Shown here one piece after another: positions 19,040 through 28,645 of a DNA stretch of 64,000 nt. Positions within the stretch are counted from its first letter, which is position 1; every line of letters starts with the position of its first letter. A program made the translations under genes and the position numbers. The stretch lies in the NCBI GenBank assembly GCA_965232455.1, contig OZ246981.1, positions 3,906,001-3,970,000 on the forward strand, in the 5' to 3' direction. The DNA comes from JBFGFX01 sp965232455. GTDB taxonomy: Bacteria; Pseudomonadota; Gammaproteobacteria; Steroidobacterales; Woeseiaceae. Under the pieces are notes generated by a model. The model had not been told where the DNA came from. It ran no database searches and was given only the letters and a program-made list of their open reading frames with translations.

Positions 19040-19125
19040 GGATTCGGGTGGTCCCGCTATCGTGGAGCCGCAGCTCGGTAGACCGGAGACTTTGCGTCGC
19101 CACCTTTCGGTGGGTTTGCCTTTTT
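19040..19125 (-). ncRNA. Cyclic di-GMP-I (GEMM) riboswitch
   Basis: Read on the minus strand, this leader has the GEMM-I core in order: GGCAAACC, a P2 stem CCACC-GAAA-GGTGG with the conserved GAAA tetraloop, GACGCAAAG, then CCGGTCTA opening the second stem, and its return TAGCGGGACCACC. Spacing and order match the c-di-GMP-I family, including the purine-rich run before GGCAAACC. It lies about 220 bases upstream of the DUF11 surface protein start, in the same orientation. GEMM-I aptamers sense c-di-GMP and often control adhesion, motility and envelope genes, which fits. Whether binding turns expression on or off cannot be read from the sequence. Confidence 0.88.
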
Positions 19126-19348
19126 CTGAATCGAGCCGCGACTATGGCTAATGCGATGTCGGCAATTGGTGACACACGTCACATGTTTTGCACGACTTCC
19201 GGGAGACCGGCCGGCGGGTCTGGAGGCCAAGCCGGCAAAGGCTTTCAGCGCAGTTGACATTTAACGGCGACAAACACGTCGTCGCATTATGTAACCGTCT
19301 CCATTCAGATACAGGCAATTTGTCGCTTATGTATAAATGCGGGCGTAA

Positions 19349-20767
19349 TCAGGCGGCGGGAAGAAAATCGATCGGATAAATGATCGTCATCGCGACGATG
19401 CCTTCTTTTGCACCGAAGTCGAAATTACTGACACGTTCCACCACCTGTTGCGTCAACGTCGGCGCTTCCATGTCCGTCGATTGCAGTTGGCAGAACGACA
19501 CCGAACCGTCGGGTTCGATCGTAAGGCGCAGAACGAGCTGTCCGCGCAGCGTCGGGTCCTTGCGAAGCTCGCGGTTGTAGAGCCGGTACAGGGCGGCTTT
19601 GTAACGGTCGAAAACAATCTGGATTTCTTCGTCGGTCCTGCCTGCCGAAACGCCGCCGCTCAGCGGGCGGTCGGCGCCGGACTCACCGCCGATCGTGCTC
19701 GCGACGCGCGTGACCTGGACACCTTCGATTGCCTGACCGCCGCCGCCCACGTCGCGGCTGATATCGGCGAGGTTGATGCCGCCGCTGGATCCGGACGCGG
19801 AGGTCGTCACCATCAGCCGTTCCGGACGGCCGACGGATTCCTGCCCGGCGTCCCTGACCCTGGCCTGCGATCCGAGCTGCGCGGCCGGACGATTGTTGGC
19901 TCGACTCGCAAAACTGTCGCGAAACGCCAGGATTCCTTTCGATTTGACCTGCTCGCGTGTGTCGGGCTGCGCAACTTCCGCAACGATGGGCTGCTCTACC
20001 GCTTCCGGCGTTACCTCGCTCGGTAGTTCCTCCACCAGAAGGGGTTCGGGCTCGATTTCTTCTTCCGGCGTTGGCGCGGGCGCCTCTTCCACCGGCGGCG
20101 GCGGCGGTGTCCTCTCCCGACGGATCAGATTGGCGACGCGTTCGGGCACTTCGGTCAGCTCCGACAGCTTCTGTATCGGCAGGTCTACCATCGGCAGGGC
20201 AACCCCGAGCAGGATACAGACCGATACCGCGAGGACCACGAAGTTTCGCGAACGCTCGTCTTCTTCGGTACCGCGCGCCCACGGCATGACCAGGGGGCGA
20301 TAGGGAATCTCGCGGGGCTCGCATTCGACGACCCACTCGTTACTGCGCAGTTCCTCCTCTTCAAGAATGTCGCGCAGATCGTAGTCGAGGCGATCGAGAA
20401 CCTCGTTCTGATCGTCGATCCGATCGAGAACGAGCTGTCGCCGTTCTTCGATGTCCGTGTGCTGCCTGCCGAACGACTCGATACTTTCATTGGCGATTTG
20501 CAGGTGACCCGCGTTGGCGCGTGCGGCATCCTGTTCACCCCAGAAGAGATGCAGACCGTCGAGGTTTGCGAGTTCGTCGAGCGAGCTTAAGACTTTCCGA
20601 AGCGCTTCGTACTGCTGCTCTTTTTCCGCGAGCTGTCTGGATTCGCGGTCGAGCGCGCGCAGATCGCGTACGAAACCGTCGAGTTCGGCCTCGAAGCGTT
20701 CGATTTCTCCCCTGAGCGCGGACTCTTCCAGAGCCGGCGCCGATCCCGTGTTGTGGCGTTCGTCCAT
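19349..20767 (-). CDS. AgmX/PglI C-terminal domain protein (TonB-like energy transducer)
   Basis: This 472-aa protein has a long N-terminal coiled coil (about residues 15-75), one membrane helix near residue 170 (VVLAVSVCILLGVALPMV) and a Pro/Glu-rich spacer (TPPPPPVEEAPAPTPEEE). A C-terminal TonB/AgmX-like domain covers about residues 375-472 (LYNRELRKDPTLRGQLVLRLTIEPDGSVSFCQLQST). The layout is that of a protein which couples a TolQ/TolR proton motor in the inner membrane to periplasmic or outer-membrane parts. It is the last gene of the operon, six bases after the second ExbD gene. In Myxococcus, AgmX (GltJ) and PglI (GltG) belong to the gliding machinery; here only the domain similarity can be claimed. 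Confidence 0.88.
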   Translation of the reverse strand: MDERHNTGSAPALEESALRGEIERFEAELDGFVRDLRALDRESRQLAEKEQQYEALRKVLSSLDELANLDGLHLFWGEQDAARANAGHLQIANESIESFGRQHTDIEERRQLVLDRIDDQNEVLDRLDYDLRDILEEEELRSNEWVVECEPREIPYRPLVMPWARGTEEDERSRNFVVLAVSVCILLGVALPMVDLPIQKLSELTEVPERVANLIRRERTPPPPPVEEAPAPTPEEEIEPEPLLVEELPSEVTPEAVEQPIVAEVAQPDTREQVKSKGILAFRDSFASRANNRPAAQLGSQARVRDAGQESVGRPERLMVTTSASGSSGGINLADISRDVGGGGQAIEGVQVTRVASTIGGESGADRPLSGGVSAGRTDEEIQIVFDRYKAALYRLYNRELRKDPTLRGQLVLRLTIEPDGSVSFCQLQSTDMEAPTLTQQVVERVSNFDFGAKEGIVAMTIIYPIDFLPAA

Positions 20768-20773
20768 GACGCG

Positions 20774-21277
20774 TCAGCCCGCCGTTACTTTGGAGGCCTT
20801 CTGAATGACTGCCAGGGAGACGTTCTCATACCCTTCGCCGGTGCAGGTCGACATGATTTTGCGAATGACGTCGAAGGGAACGGACCGGTCGGCGAGGATT
20901 GTAACTTCCTGGCTGTCGGCAACCGCCAGAGTGCTCGGACCAAGCACCGACTGCTTGAGTTCGGCGAGCCGCACGGTGATTTCATCAATCGTTCCGGATT
21001 CGTCTTCGAGAATGTCGGCAACCATGGCGACGGCCTCGCCCTGCACCAGCACCTGTTCGGGGCTGACGAAGATAACCACCGTCTCGCGCGGCTTCGACTC
21101 GATCGTCGACTCGGGAAGCGTTACCGTCTTCGGCGCCTCCATCACTTCCACCGAGCCTGAATTTACGAGCAGGAAAAACACCAGGATCGTAAATACGTCC
21201 ATGAGCGAGGTGAGGTTCATCTTGGTGATCTTCACCCGGTTACGGGACATGCGTTTGATGCGACGGGTGTTTCTCAT
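20774..21277 (-). CDS. ExbD/TolR-family proton-motor protein (second copy)
   Basis: The 167-aa protein has the family layout: a short basic N-terminus, one transmembrane helix with the key aspartate (LTSLMDVFTILVFFLLV, D27) and a periplasmic domain. ExbD/TolR forms a proton-driven stator core with an ExbB/TolQ ring. Its ATG overlaps the stop of the other ExbD gene (ATGA), so translation is coupled. Two different ExbD-type proteins beside one TolQ-type channel is also the arrangement of AglQ/AglS with AglR in Myxococcus. Confidence 0.92.
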   Translation of the reverse strand: MRNTRRIKRMSRNRVKITKMNLTSLMDVFTILVFFLLVNSGSVEVMEAPKTVTLPESTIESKPRETVVIFVSPEQVLVQGEAVAMVADILEDESGTIDEITVRLAELKQSVLGPSTLAVADSQEVTILADRSVPFDVIRKIMSTCTGEGYENVSLAVIQKASKVTAG

Positions 21278-21771
21278 GGCGCATCTCCCACGGATATCTC
21301 AGTGAACAGAGCAAACAGCTGATACTCCTCCTCCGTCCCGTCGGTCGCGAGCTCGACGCTGCGAACGACGTCCATGACGCGGATCAGGTAGTCATAGGGA
21401 ATCTGCCGTTCCATCAGCACCGACGCCGCGTCCTGTTCCGGATACTCCTGCTTCAGCTCGATCATGAAATCCGACAGGGTTTGCAAATCGTATTCGTCTT
21501 CGACGTTCGGGATTGTCGCAATCACGGAAGTACCGTTTGTGATTTCGATCAGCGATTCGCGCACGATGACTTCGGGGCGAAACCCCTGTTCGCTCGGGGC
21601 CGGGCCTCCCGCCGTGCTCGGCAGATTCAGTTCGACGATTGCCAGCCTGGAGAACACGGCCGTGATCAGCAGGAACGGCACCAACACCACCATGAGATTG
21701 AGAAAAGTGGTGACGTCCAGTTCGTGCGCGGCACCCTTCGTTCGTCGCCGGTAGTGATGACGTCTGGCCAT
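21274..21771 (-). CDS. ExbD/TolR-family proton-motor protein (first copy)
   Basis: This 165-aa protein resembles the following gene in layout: a basic head (RRHHYRRRTK), then LDVTTFLNLMVVLVPFLLITAVF as the single membrane helix, then a periplasmic domain. The conserved membrane aspartate appears as D19 in ELDVTTFLNL, at the edge of the helix. It starts five bases after the TolQ-type gene. It should work with that channel and with the second ExbD-type protein to convert proton flow into movement of the AgmX-like transducer. Confidence 0.9.
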   Translation of the reverse strand: MARRHHYRRRTKGAAHELDVTTFLNLMVVLVPFLLITAVFSRLAIVELNLPSTAGGPAPSEQGFRPEVIVRESLIEITNGTSVIATIPNVEDEYDLQTLSDFMIELKQEYPEQDAASVLMERQIPYDYLIRVMDVVRSVELATDGTEEEYQLFALFTEISVGDAP

Positions 21772-21776
21772 GCCGG

Positions 21777-22427
21777 TTACGCCTCGAGCGGTCGCCTTGC
21801 CCTTCGCGAAAAGACGTTGAGCGCCTTGACCGTGGCCATCTCCAGACTATCCACAATGTCGCCGGTCTTACTGGTCAGGATGGCGTGGATGATCAGCAGC
21901 GGAATCGCCACCATCAGCCCGAAAGCCGTCGTGTTCATGGCGACCGAGATGCTTGCGGAGAGCAGATCCGCCTTCTCCGCCGGGTTCGCGTTCGCCACCG
22001 CGGTAAACGCCTGGATGAGACCCATGATGGTGCCGAGCAAGCCCAACAACGTCGCGATACTCGAAGCCAGAGCCACGTAAGGCGTCCGCTTCTCCAGGCG
22101 CGGTACGATTTCCATCATGCTCTCTTCCATCGCGATTTCGATGTCCTCGCGACGGCGGACGGCGCCCTGCAGCGACAGCCCCATGTTGAGCACCTGAGAG
22201 ATTGTGGATTCGTCCTTGTTGGTCAGTTCGCGCGCTTCGTCGAAATCACCGTTGGAGAGCAAGGGCTGAACCTTGTCCCACATCGCCTGGTTCTTGTTCG
22301 TTATCACGGCCAGCGTGGCGTAACGTTCGACGGCGATTCCAAGCCCGATCGCGAAAACCAGCAAAATCGGATACATGAATACGCCGCCGGACGTAAAGAA
22401 GCTTACGATCGCATAGAAGAAGTCCAT
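21777..22427 (-). CDS. MotA/TolQ/ExbB proton-channel family protein
   Basis: The 216-aa product begins at the ATG at 22427, preceded by GAGGA at seven bases; the ten-codon longer reading has no better site. Three membrane helices are visible: VFMYPILLVFAIGLGIAVERYA near the N-terminus and the family-typical pair TPYVALASSIATLLGLLGTIMGLIQAF and LLSASISVAMNTTAFGLMVAIPLLIIHAIL. The conserved G-rich LLGLLGTIMGLI and Thr/Ala pore residues are intact. It opens the motor part of the operon. A 195-base gap before it could hold an internal promoter, though none is clear. Confidence 0.93.
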   Translation of the reverse strand: MDFFYAIVSFFTSGGVFMYPILLVFAIGLGIAVERYATLAVITNKNQAMWDKVQPLLSNGDFDEARELTNKDESTISQVLNMGLSLQGAVRRREDIEIAMEESMMEIVPRLEKRTPYVALASSIATLLGLLGTIMGLIQAFTAVANANPAEKADLLSASISVAMNTTAFGLMVAIPLLIIHAILTSKTGDIVDSLEMATVKALNVFSRRARRPLEA

Positions 22428-22622
22428 CACCCGTTCCTCGTTTGACACGTGGCCCAATTCAGGCCAAGAACGTAAGAATAGTGTTCATGCACGGTCTAAA
22501 ATGTGACGCAACGCACGTTCGCGAACTGCGGCCAAGCCGCCGAATCGGGCCCTGAACCCGAATGACCGCGCAACGGCGGGTGAAAAGAGTACGTGAAAGA
22601 ACCTGAACGGCCCGGGTCGCCG

Positions 22623-22976
22623 TCATTTACCGGAGCGGATCTCGTAGAAGCTGAGTTCACGCAGAAAAACGTCTTTGTCGACCGGCTGCGCGCGATCGTC
22701 GAGCGTGTTCGACAGGCTGATGTCCTCGCCCATTTCGGACGATTTCCAGGGAATGATGACCAGCGACTTCGGCGCCTCCTCGTTCCCGAGGATCGACATA
22801 CCCGACATGGTCTTCGGCCCGCCCTCCTCGGCCGTTTTTTGTTCGTCCGTGGACGCCGGCGCTTCCGGCGACGCCGGCTCGGCCGCCTCTGCCGCCGCGT
22901 CTTCCTCCGTCTCGTCGCTCATTGCGGCTGGACAGAGCAGCAGCAAAACGACACCGGCGATAACGACTCTCAGCAT
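22623..22976 (-). CDS. Small exported acidic protein
   Basis: This 117-aa protein has a signal peptide (LRVVIAGVVLLLLCPAAMS). A low-complexity Glu/Ala/Pro-rich segment follows (about residues 20-50), then a short globular part ending in FLRELSFYEIRSGK. It is not a recognised family. It lies eight bases after the TPR lipoprotein gene and upstream of the motor genes, so it is probably a minor periplasmic part of the same machine. Confidence 0.75.
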   Translation of the reverse strand: MLRVVIAGVVLLLLCPAAMSDETEEDAAAEAAEPASPEAPASTDEQKTAEEGGPKTMSGMSILGNEEAPKSLVIIPWKSSEMGEDISLSNTLDDRAQPVDKDVFLRELSFYEIRSGK

Positions 22977-22984
22977 GATGGCTC

Positions 22985-23626
22985 CTATTGGCCGATCCGG
23001 TTGCGGATGTCCGCGATCCAGATCGACGCCTCTTCGTCACTCGCTACCGTCGCCATGTAGGCCTCGTAGTTTTCCAGCGCACAGCGTAGGTCGGCAAGAT
23101 AGAGATCGCACAAAACCGCAAGATTGCGGCGCGCGAAGTGGTAACCGGGATAAACGGCCAACGCCGCCTCGTAGCTTTCGCGGGCCTCGGCAAAACGGCC
23201 CGACTTCCTGTAGATAATCCCGAGTTCGTTGTGGACGATGGGGTGCTCAGGACTCAACTCGAGCGCCTGCAACAGACTCTGCTCCGCCGCCTCCAGGTCG
23301 CCGGCACGGTGATAGGCGATGCCGAGATCGATACGCGGCGCGCTCAACAACGGCGACCCCGAGACAACCGATTCCAGCAAAGCGACACCCTGCGCGTGCC
23401 GTCCCCGTTCGAGTAGACCGAGCGCTTCCTCGTATCTGGTCCGCGCATCGCCGCTGATACGCCCCTCCTCGACGATCGTGAACCCGACGTCCTGCTGAAT
23501 TTCGATACGTGCGGGAGGCCGCGACGTTCCGGTGGTCGCACAACCGGCCACTGCGATGAGCGCGGCCAACAGCCACACGGCAACGCGCGTCGTTCCGGGG
23601 CCGTCGTCGAATTCATGTGCTGCCAC
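22985..23626 (-). CDS. TPR-repeat lipoprotein
   Basis: The start is placed at the GTG at 23626 because GGAGGG lies eight bases before it; a longer ATG reading would overlap the upstream gene and lacks such a site. The 213-aa product has a lipoprotein signal ending in the lipobox VAGC. About three TPR units follow (from ARTRYEEALGLLERG through LGIAYHRAGDLEAAEQSLLQALELSPEHP and LGIIYRKSGRFAEARESYEAALAVYP). TPRs are protein-docking scaffolds. It may play the part that TPR lipoproteins play in trans-envelope motors, by analogy only. Confidence 0.88.
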   Translation of the reverse strand: MAAHEFDDGPGTTRVAVWLLAALIAVAGCATTGTSRPPARIEIQQDVGFTIVEEGRISGDARTRYEEALGLLERGRHAQGVALLESVVSGSPLLSAPRIDLGIAYHRAGDLEAAEQSLLQALELSPEHPIVHNELGIIYRKSGRFAEARESYEAALAVYPGYHFARRNLAVLCDLYLADLRCALENYEAYMATVASDEEASIWIADIRNRIGQ

Positions 23627-23645
23627 GTTCGCTTCCCTCCACCCG

Positions 23646-26600
23646 TTATTGCGGTTCACCCGCCGCGGGTTCAGGCGCTCGCGCCGCCGATTCCAGAGCG
23701 GCGGCGGCTTCGGCCGGCTCGGGCGCGTCCATTTCTTCCTGTCCGTCGACGTCCAGGGGCGGAGCTATGGGCATGCGATACGCGTAGGTGTCGATCGAGC
23801 CCACGTAACCGGGGCTGATTTCGTATTTTGCGTACCGGCCCGGCATCAGAATGGCCAGTTTGTCGAGGCTTTGCTGCACCCAGGCGTTGTAGACACCGGC
23901 GGCGAGCAGCTCCGAGTTCTCCTCGTGCACCTCGATCGCCCGTTCCTCGAACGGATAGGCCTCTTCTTCGATCACGAGCTCGTAGTCGACTTTTTCCGCG
24001 TCGCTGAGCCCGGCCGGGCGCTCCGAATCGATCAGCGCCGCGCTGAACTCGAAAAACGACTCGGCAATGTAGAACGTTGCTGCCGCGGTAACGTCTGCGA
24101 CTTCATATTCGACCAGCTCTTCGAGCGCCGCCATCGTCACGTCCATCCGCCGCTGTTTCTCGGCCAGGCTTTGCTCGAACGGCTGCGTGAGTTTTTGCTC
24201 CGCGAACGCCCGGTAACTCAGCTCCGCGAGCACCAGCGCGGCATTCGCCGCGAGGAATCTGCTGCGATCCGTGCGGTCCTCGCCGGCGCTCTTGTCGATG
24301 GCGACGATCTCGCCCAGCTCGGCGTGATACCGGGCGTGGTCGTCTTCGCTTTTGAAGATGTCGGCCAGCCGGGTCCGGGTCTCGAGCGCAATGTCCAGCG
24401 GCCGCGGAAACTCTTCGGTGTAACGCTGATACACGTCGATCGCCTTGACCAGGCTCCCGGCCTGATCGTACAGACTGCCAGCGGTCAACAGCGCTTCCCG
24501 GCTCAGCGTCGGGTCCGTCGCCTCGGCGGAAATCCGTTCGTATTCGGCGGCGGACCGCTCGAGCTGCCCGTCCTCCCGGTAGACGTAGGCAAGCTGTTTG
24601 GTGGCTTCGGCGTTCAGCTCGTGCTCCGGATAGGCGACTCGAAATTCTTCGAGGACGTCCGAGGCCATCGTCCAGTCCTGGAGATTGATCAGTGCGGCCG
24701 CCGCATCGTATTCGGCGGAAGTCCGTATCGAGGACGTGGGCGCGACGTCTTTGATGCGCAGGAAATGGTTTGCGGCGGTGCGATAGTCTTCCAGCAGAAT
24801 TGCCTGCTCACCCTGTTTGTAGATTGAAGCCGCCAGACCGTCGATGACCGCCGGCAGCGACTCGTCGTCCGCCGGCGTGAGCTCGAGCACGGCCAAATAG
24901 GCCTGTTCGGCGTTCTCGAACTCGGAAATATCGATCGACGAATTGGCGACGACGGCCCACGCCGAGCGGAGCAAGGACGGTTCCGCGTCCGGATACCGGT
25001 CAATCAGCTTCCGGGCCGAATCGATAGCCATACGGAAATCTTCCATCTCATAGAGATCGTCGGCCGCCGCGCCGAGGACGACGGGCGCCTGCTCGTGGTC
25101 CCCGAATGTATCGGCGAATCGCAGAGAACTCTGCACGGTGGCTTGCTTGACCTCGAGCTGCCGTGTTTCGGTAGCGGCGTTCAGGTTTTCGCGATGCGCG
25201 TAAATCGCGGCATATCCCGCGGCTGAAGCCTGTTCGTGGGGCTCGTACTCGTAGGCCGTCCGCTCGTATTCCCGCGCGGCTTCGCCGTAACTGCCGTTCT
25301 CGAGCAGCAGGTCGGCAAGCTGGTAGTTGACCGGCGGCGACTCGGGGTCGCTCGGGAAGGAGGCCAGGAATTGGCGGTACCAGTTCTGGGCCTCGCGAAA
25401 GCTCGCGGGCCGCTCGTCAACCAGCGCCTCGTCCTGATACAAGGCGTGATAGTGGTTGGCGAGGTCGGTCAGGTTCGTCTTGAGAAAGCCCACAACCTCG
25501 GGTGATTCCTCGAGATCGACGTGATCCCAGTACTCGGCGGTCGGCGAATAGCGGTTTGCGTATTCCTTCTTTGACTCGACCACGAGCTGCGGGAAACCGC
25601 CCTCGGTGTAAATCTCGATCACGCGCATGCCGAAGTGCGGCGAAGCCCGGTGAAAAGGGTTGAGTTCGACGAAGGATTTGTAGACCGAGGCCGCATCGTC
25701 GTATCGCAGCTTCCCGAAGAAGAACTCGCCCAGGTTGCTGTAGATCTTGTCCGCGTAGCTACGGTGGCCGTGTTCGGCAAAATACTCGTTGACGACGTCG
25801 GCCTCACCGAGGTTCGAGAAACTCAAGGAGACCACTCGGAACGTGTCAGCGACACGATGTTCCTCGTCTTCTTCATGAACCCGGTCGAAGTCGTAACCGA
25901 TCGACTGCCGGTAATCGAGCATCGCCATGTAGTGGTGCAGCGCGTCCTCGTAGAGTTCCTGCTTGTAGAGCGTCCAGCCGAGCTTGTAGAGGCCCAGCTC
26001 GTAATAGGATGAATCCACGCCGATGGACACAATCGAGCCGTAAGCATCTTCCGCATCGAGGTACCGCTTGCGGACGAAATAATACTCGCCGCGCCGGAAA
26101 TACACTTCGTCGATGTATTTCGAGTACGGATATTCGGCAACCAGCCGCTCCATCACGGCCATCGCCTCATCCGACTGACCGAGTTCGTCGTGCGCCCGGG
26201 ACATCTGGTAGAGCACCTGATCGTTTCGCTCGTAGTTCGGGTAGGTCTCGAGCAGCTTGCGGTAGGTTTTGATCGCCTCCTGCGGTCCGGTGGGTACCGG
26301 CTCCTGTTGACCGTCGGGCAGGCTGACCGCGGCGTCCACGGCGGCGGACACCAGTTCTTCCCGCCCCGTCGCCCGCTGCTCGAAGGCCTGGTCGGATTCC
26401 GAGGGGGTGGCCGGCGCCGTGGGCGCCGATTCGCTTGCAACGGCTATCCGGGCCGTCTCCGGCGCCGCCATTTTGCGGACCGCCCCGCCGATGACGCCGT
26501 ATTCCCGTTCGATTTGCAGGTCGGCCAGACGTCGCATCGCCTCCGGAGTCATCGCACTTTCCGAGGTCTCTTCGAGGTATCGCCGGTAGCTCTCCGCGGC

Positions 26601-26744
26601 CCGGTCGAGGCTGTCGTCCAGGAAAACCTCTTCGACATCCGCCGGCATCTGCTCGAGCTCCGCGAGGGTGCCGTAGTCGGTGGTCGCGGCGCAGCCGGAC
26701 AACCCCACCAGCACGAACACCGATGACAGCGAACGCGGACTCAC
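23646..26744 (-). CDS. Large TPR-repeat lipoprotein
   Basis: The 1032-aa protein begins with a lipoprotein signal (SVFVLVGLSGC) and contains many TPR-like helical pairs spread over almost its full length, with clear units such as EAIKTYRKLLETYPNYERND, ALHHYMAMLDY and KAIDVYQRYTEEFPRP. A Pro/Ala/Glu-rich tail ends it. Its ATG overlaps the stop of the upstream gene by four bases, so the two large TPR proteins are made together. The predicted site is the periplasm, anchored to a membrane by lipid. It is probably a scaffold linking the motor to outer-membrane parts. Confidence 0.88.
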   Translation of the reverse strand: MSPRSLSSVFVLVGLSGCAATTDYGTLAELEQMPADVEEVFLDDSLDRAAESYRRYLEETSESAMTPEAMRRLADLQIEREYGVIGGAVRKMAAPETARIAVASESAPTAPATPSESDQAFEQRATGREELVSAAVDAAVSLPDGQQEPVPTGPQEAIKTYRKLLETYPNYERNDQVLYQMSRAHDELGQSDEAMAVMERLVAEYPYSKYIDEVYFRRGEYYFVRKRYLDAEDAYGSIVSIGVDSSYYELGLYKLGWTLYKQELYEDALHHYMAMLDYRQSIGYDFDRVHEEDEEHRVADTFRVVSLSFSNLGEADVVNEYFAEHGHRSYADKIYSNLGEFFFGKLRYDDAASVYKSFVELNPFHRASPHFGMRVIEIYTEGGFPQLVVESKKEYANRYSPTAEYWDHVDLEESPEVVGFLKTNLTDLANHYHALYQDEALVDERPASFREAQNWYRQFLASFPSDPESPPVNYQLADLLLENGSYGEAAREYERTAYEYEPHEQASAAGYAAIYAHRENLNAATETRQLEVKQATVQSSLRFADTFGDHEQAPVVLGAAADDLYEMEDFRMAIDSARKLIDRYPDAEPSLLRSAWAVVANSSIDISEFENAEQAYLAVLELTPADDESLPAVIDGLAASIYKQGEQAILLEDYRTAANHFLRIKDVAPTSSIRTSAEYDAAAALINLQDWTMASDVLEEFRVAYPEHELNAEATKQLAYVYREDGQLERSAAEYERISAEATDPTLSREALLTAGSLYDQAGSLVKAIDVYQRYTEEFPRPLDIALETRTRLADIFKSEDDHARYHAELGEIVAIDKSAGEDRTDRSRFLAANAALVLAELSYRAFAEQKLTQPFEQSLAEKQRRMDVTMAALEELVEYEVADVTAAATFYIAESFFEFSAALIDSERPAGLSDAEKVDYELVIEEEAYPFEERAIEVHEENSELLAAGVYNAWVQQSLDKLAILMPGRYAKYEISPGYVGSIDTYAYRMPIAPPLDVDGQEEMDAPEPAEAAAALESAARAPEPAAGEPQ

Positions 26745-28642
26745 GGCTCCTGCTCCCGTCTCGCCTGCGCCTGCGTCGCGCGGTCATAACTGTCGGCCAG
26801 CGCAAATCTCGCTTTGTCCCGATAGTTTTCGAGATGCTGCCGGCGGGCGACCAGTTCATTGATGGCCAGCACCTCCAGCTGACGCCCCTGGCGCGCCATG
26901 AGCAGGTCGACACGCTCTATCGATCCATTTGCCTGGGCGCGAAGCCGTTTGATCGGCTTCGTGTATCCGACGTAGCTGTGGGTGGCCGCCTGGCGCGCCC
27001 TGACGTATTGATCGTACTGCGCGTGCATGACGTCCATCGCCTCATTGAGGCCACGCAGGTTGCCGTCGAACTCCGTCAGCCGTGCGTGATACTCGGTCTC
27101 CAGCGTAAAACTCAACACACCCTTGAGGCGGCGCAACCGCTGCAGGAAATGCGCCCGGGCGGGGTTGTCCGTCGTCTGGACGTCGGACTCGAGCAGCCGC
27201 TCTTCGAGGTGCTCGATGCGGGCGAGCACCGCCTGCTCCTCCCGCGTTGCAAGGAATTCGGGCCGCGGCGTGGTCAGCATTTCCTGCAGCCGCTGGACCA
27301 GCAGCTTGTGCTGCTCGATACGCAGCCGCATACGCGAATCGAGTTCCCGAAAGTGCTGATCGACATCGGGCAACAGCGGCTCGTAGTGACGGTGACGAAT
27401 ATCCACCATGTCGTCGAACGAGTCGAAACTCGCCTGCCAGGAAACGAGCTTGCGGCGAAGATCGGCCAGGTCGAGATAATTCTGCAGCCCGGTCTGGAAA
27501 TCGTGCGTGGCCAGCAATTCCATCAGGTAATAGGTTTCGGGCGCCTCCGGCAGAGAACGCAGTCGAATGACCCAGTCCTTGTCCTTGCGGATCTCCTCGC
27601 GGATCAGGGCCTCGAGAAACCGGCCGTCCCGAATGCTCTCGATCGAGGCGTTCAGTTTATCGACCTCGACGCCGAACGAATCCAGCGCCTGGCCGTAGTG
27701 GATCGCCGCCCGCCCGTGCACGTTGAGTTTGCTGTACGCGTAGGGCAGCGCGAGCATTGCTTCCTGCGCGGCGGAATCGGTCACTTCACGATCCGCGAGA
27801 ATCTTCCACGGCACGACCGCCCGCTCGTAGCTCTCGGTGGACATGTTCGCCCAGCCCGCGCTCAGCAGAGCCTGGTTGGAAAACGGGCCGTCGAGACGAA
27901 CGCGATTCAGCAGCGGCCGGGCGCGGTCGTACTCGCCCGCTTCGAGCAGTATCGTCCCGAGCACGAGATTGGCCTTGTCGCGGATGGCGAGTTCGGCGGG
28001 ATCCTCGCTGTCGATCTGCCCCGCTTTGTCGAGCTGTGTCAGCGCCGCCGGTCGATTGCCGTTTTGCAGGTAGGCGATGCCGAGGTTGTAGGCGGCGAAT
28101 CCGCCGAAGCTCTCGGAATCCTGCAGCCGTTTCAGAACGTCGATGGAATCGCCCGGCCGGTGCAGGGCCAGAAAAATGTTCGCGCGCAGGAATTCGATGT
28201 CGTCGCGGATCGCAACGGGAACTCTGCCGTCAATCCGCTCCAGCGCCCGCAGCGCGTCCGCCGTCTGGTTTTTCTGGAAGTGAATGCGCGCCAGCCTGAA
28301 CGCCGCGTCGTTCCTGACCAACTCGTCGACGGCGCCCTCGAGCACGGCGGTAATGGCGCGCCCGGCGCGATGGTGCATGCGATAACGCAGCTCGAAATCG
28401 CCGAGCGAGAACTCGGCGTCGTCGATATGCACGAACAGGGAATCGAGCTCCGGCTCGTCCAGTCCGTCGTGCTGTTTGATCTCGGTATCGAGACGTTCGA
28501 GCGCCTCGAAATAATAGCCCTGATGGGCGTAATAAAGCGCTTCGCCGAAATACAGGTCATTCAACTCGCCGCCGTACCCTGGACGTACCGGTAAACAGAG
28601 GAACGACAGGAGACCGATCATCAAGAGCGGTGCTCGGATCAT
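26741..28642 (-). CDS. Large periplasmic TPR-repeat protein
   Basis: This 633-aa protein has an N-terminal signal (LLMIGLLSFLCLPVRPGYG) and no lipobox cysteine near the cleavage site. TPR-like units fill the first half (GEALYYAHQGYYFEALERLDTEI-type pairs; VLEGAVDELVRNDAAFRLAR; AAYNLGIAYLQNGNRPAALTQLDKA). The second half is mostly long helices that may form coiled coils (LRIEQHKLLVQRLQEML; ARIEHLEERLLESD). It follows the first gene of the operon by three bases. The exact function is not recognised. Confidence 0.87.
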   Translation of the reverse strand: MIRAPLLMIGLLSFLCLPVRPGYGGELNDLYFGEALYYAHQGYYFEALERLDTEIKQHDGLDEPELDSLFVHIDDAEFSLGDFELRYRMHHRAGRAITAVLEGAVDELVRNDAAFRLARIHFQKNQTADALRALERIDGRVPVAIRDDIEFLRANIFLALHRPGDSIDVLKRLQDSESFGGFAAYNLGIAYLQNGNRPAALTQLDKAGQIDSEDPAELAIRDKANLVLGTILLEAGEYDRARPLLNRVRLDGPFSNQALLSAGWANMSTESYERAVVPWKILADREVTDSAAQEAMLALPYAYSKLNVHGRAAIHYGQALDSFGVEVDKLNASIESIRDGRFLEALIREEIRKDKDWVIRLRSLPEAPETYYLMELLATHDFQTGLQNYLDLADLRRKLVSWQASFDSFDDMVDIRHRHYEPLLPDVDQHFRELDSRMRLRIEQHKLLVQRLQEMLTTPRPEFLATREEQAVLARIEHLEERLLESDVQTTDNPARAHFLQRLRRLKGVLSFTLETEYHARLTEFDGNLRGLNEAMDVMHAQYDQYVRARQAATHSYVGYTKPIKRLRAQANGSIERVDLLMARQGRQLEVLAINELVARRQHLENYRDKARFALADSYDRATQAQARREQEP

Positions 28643-28645
28643 GAT

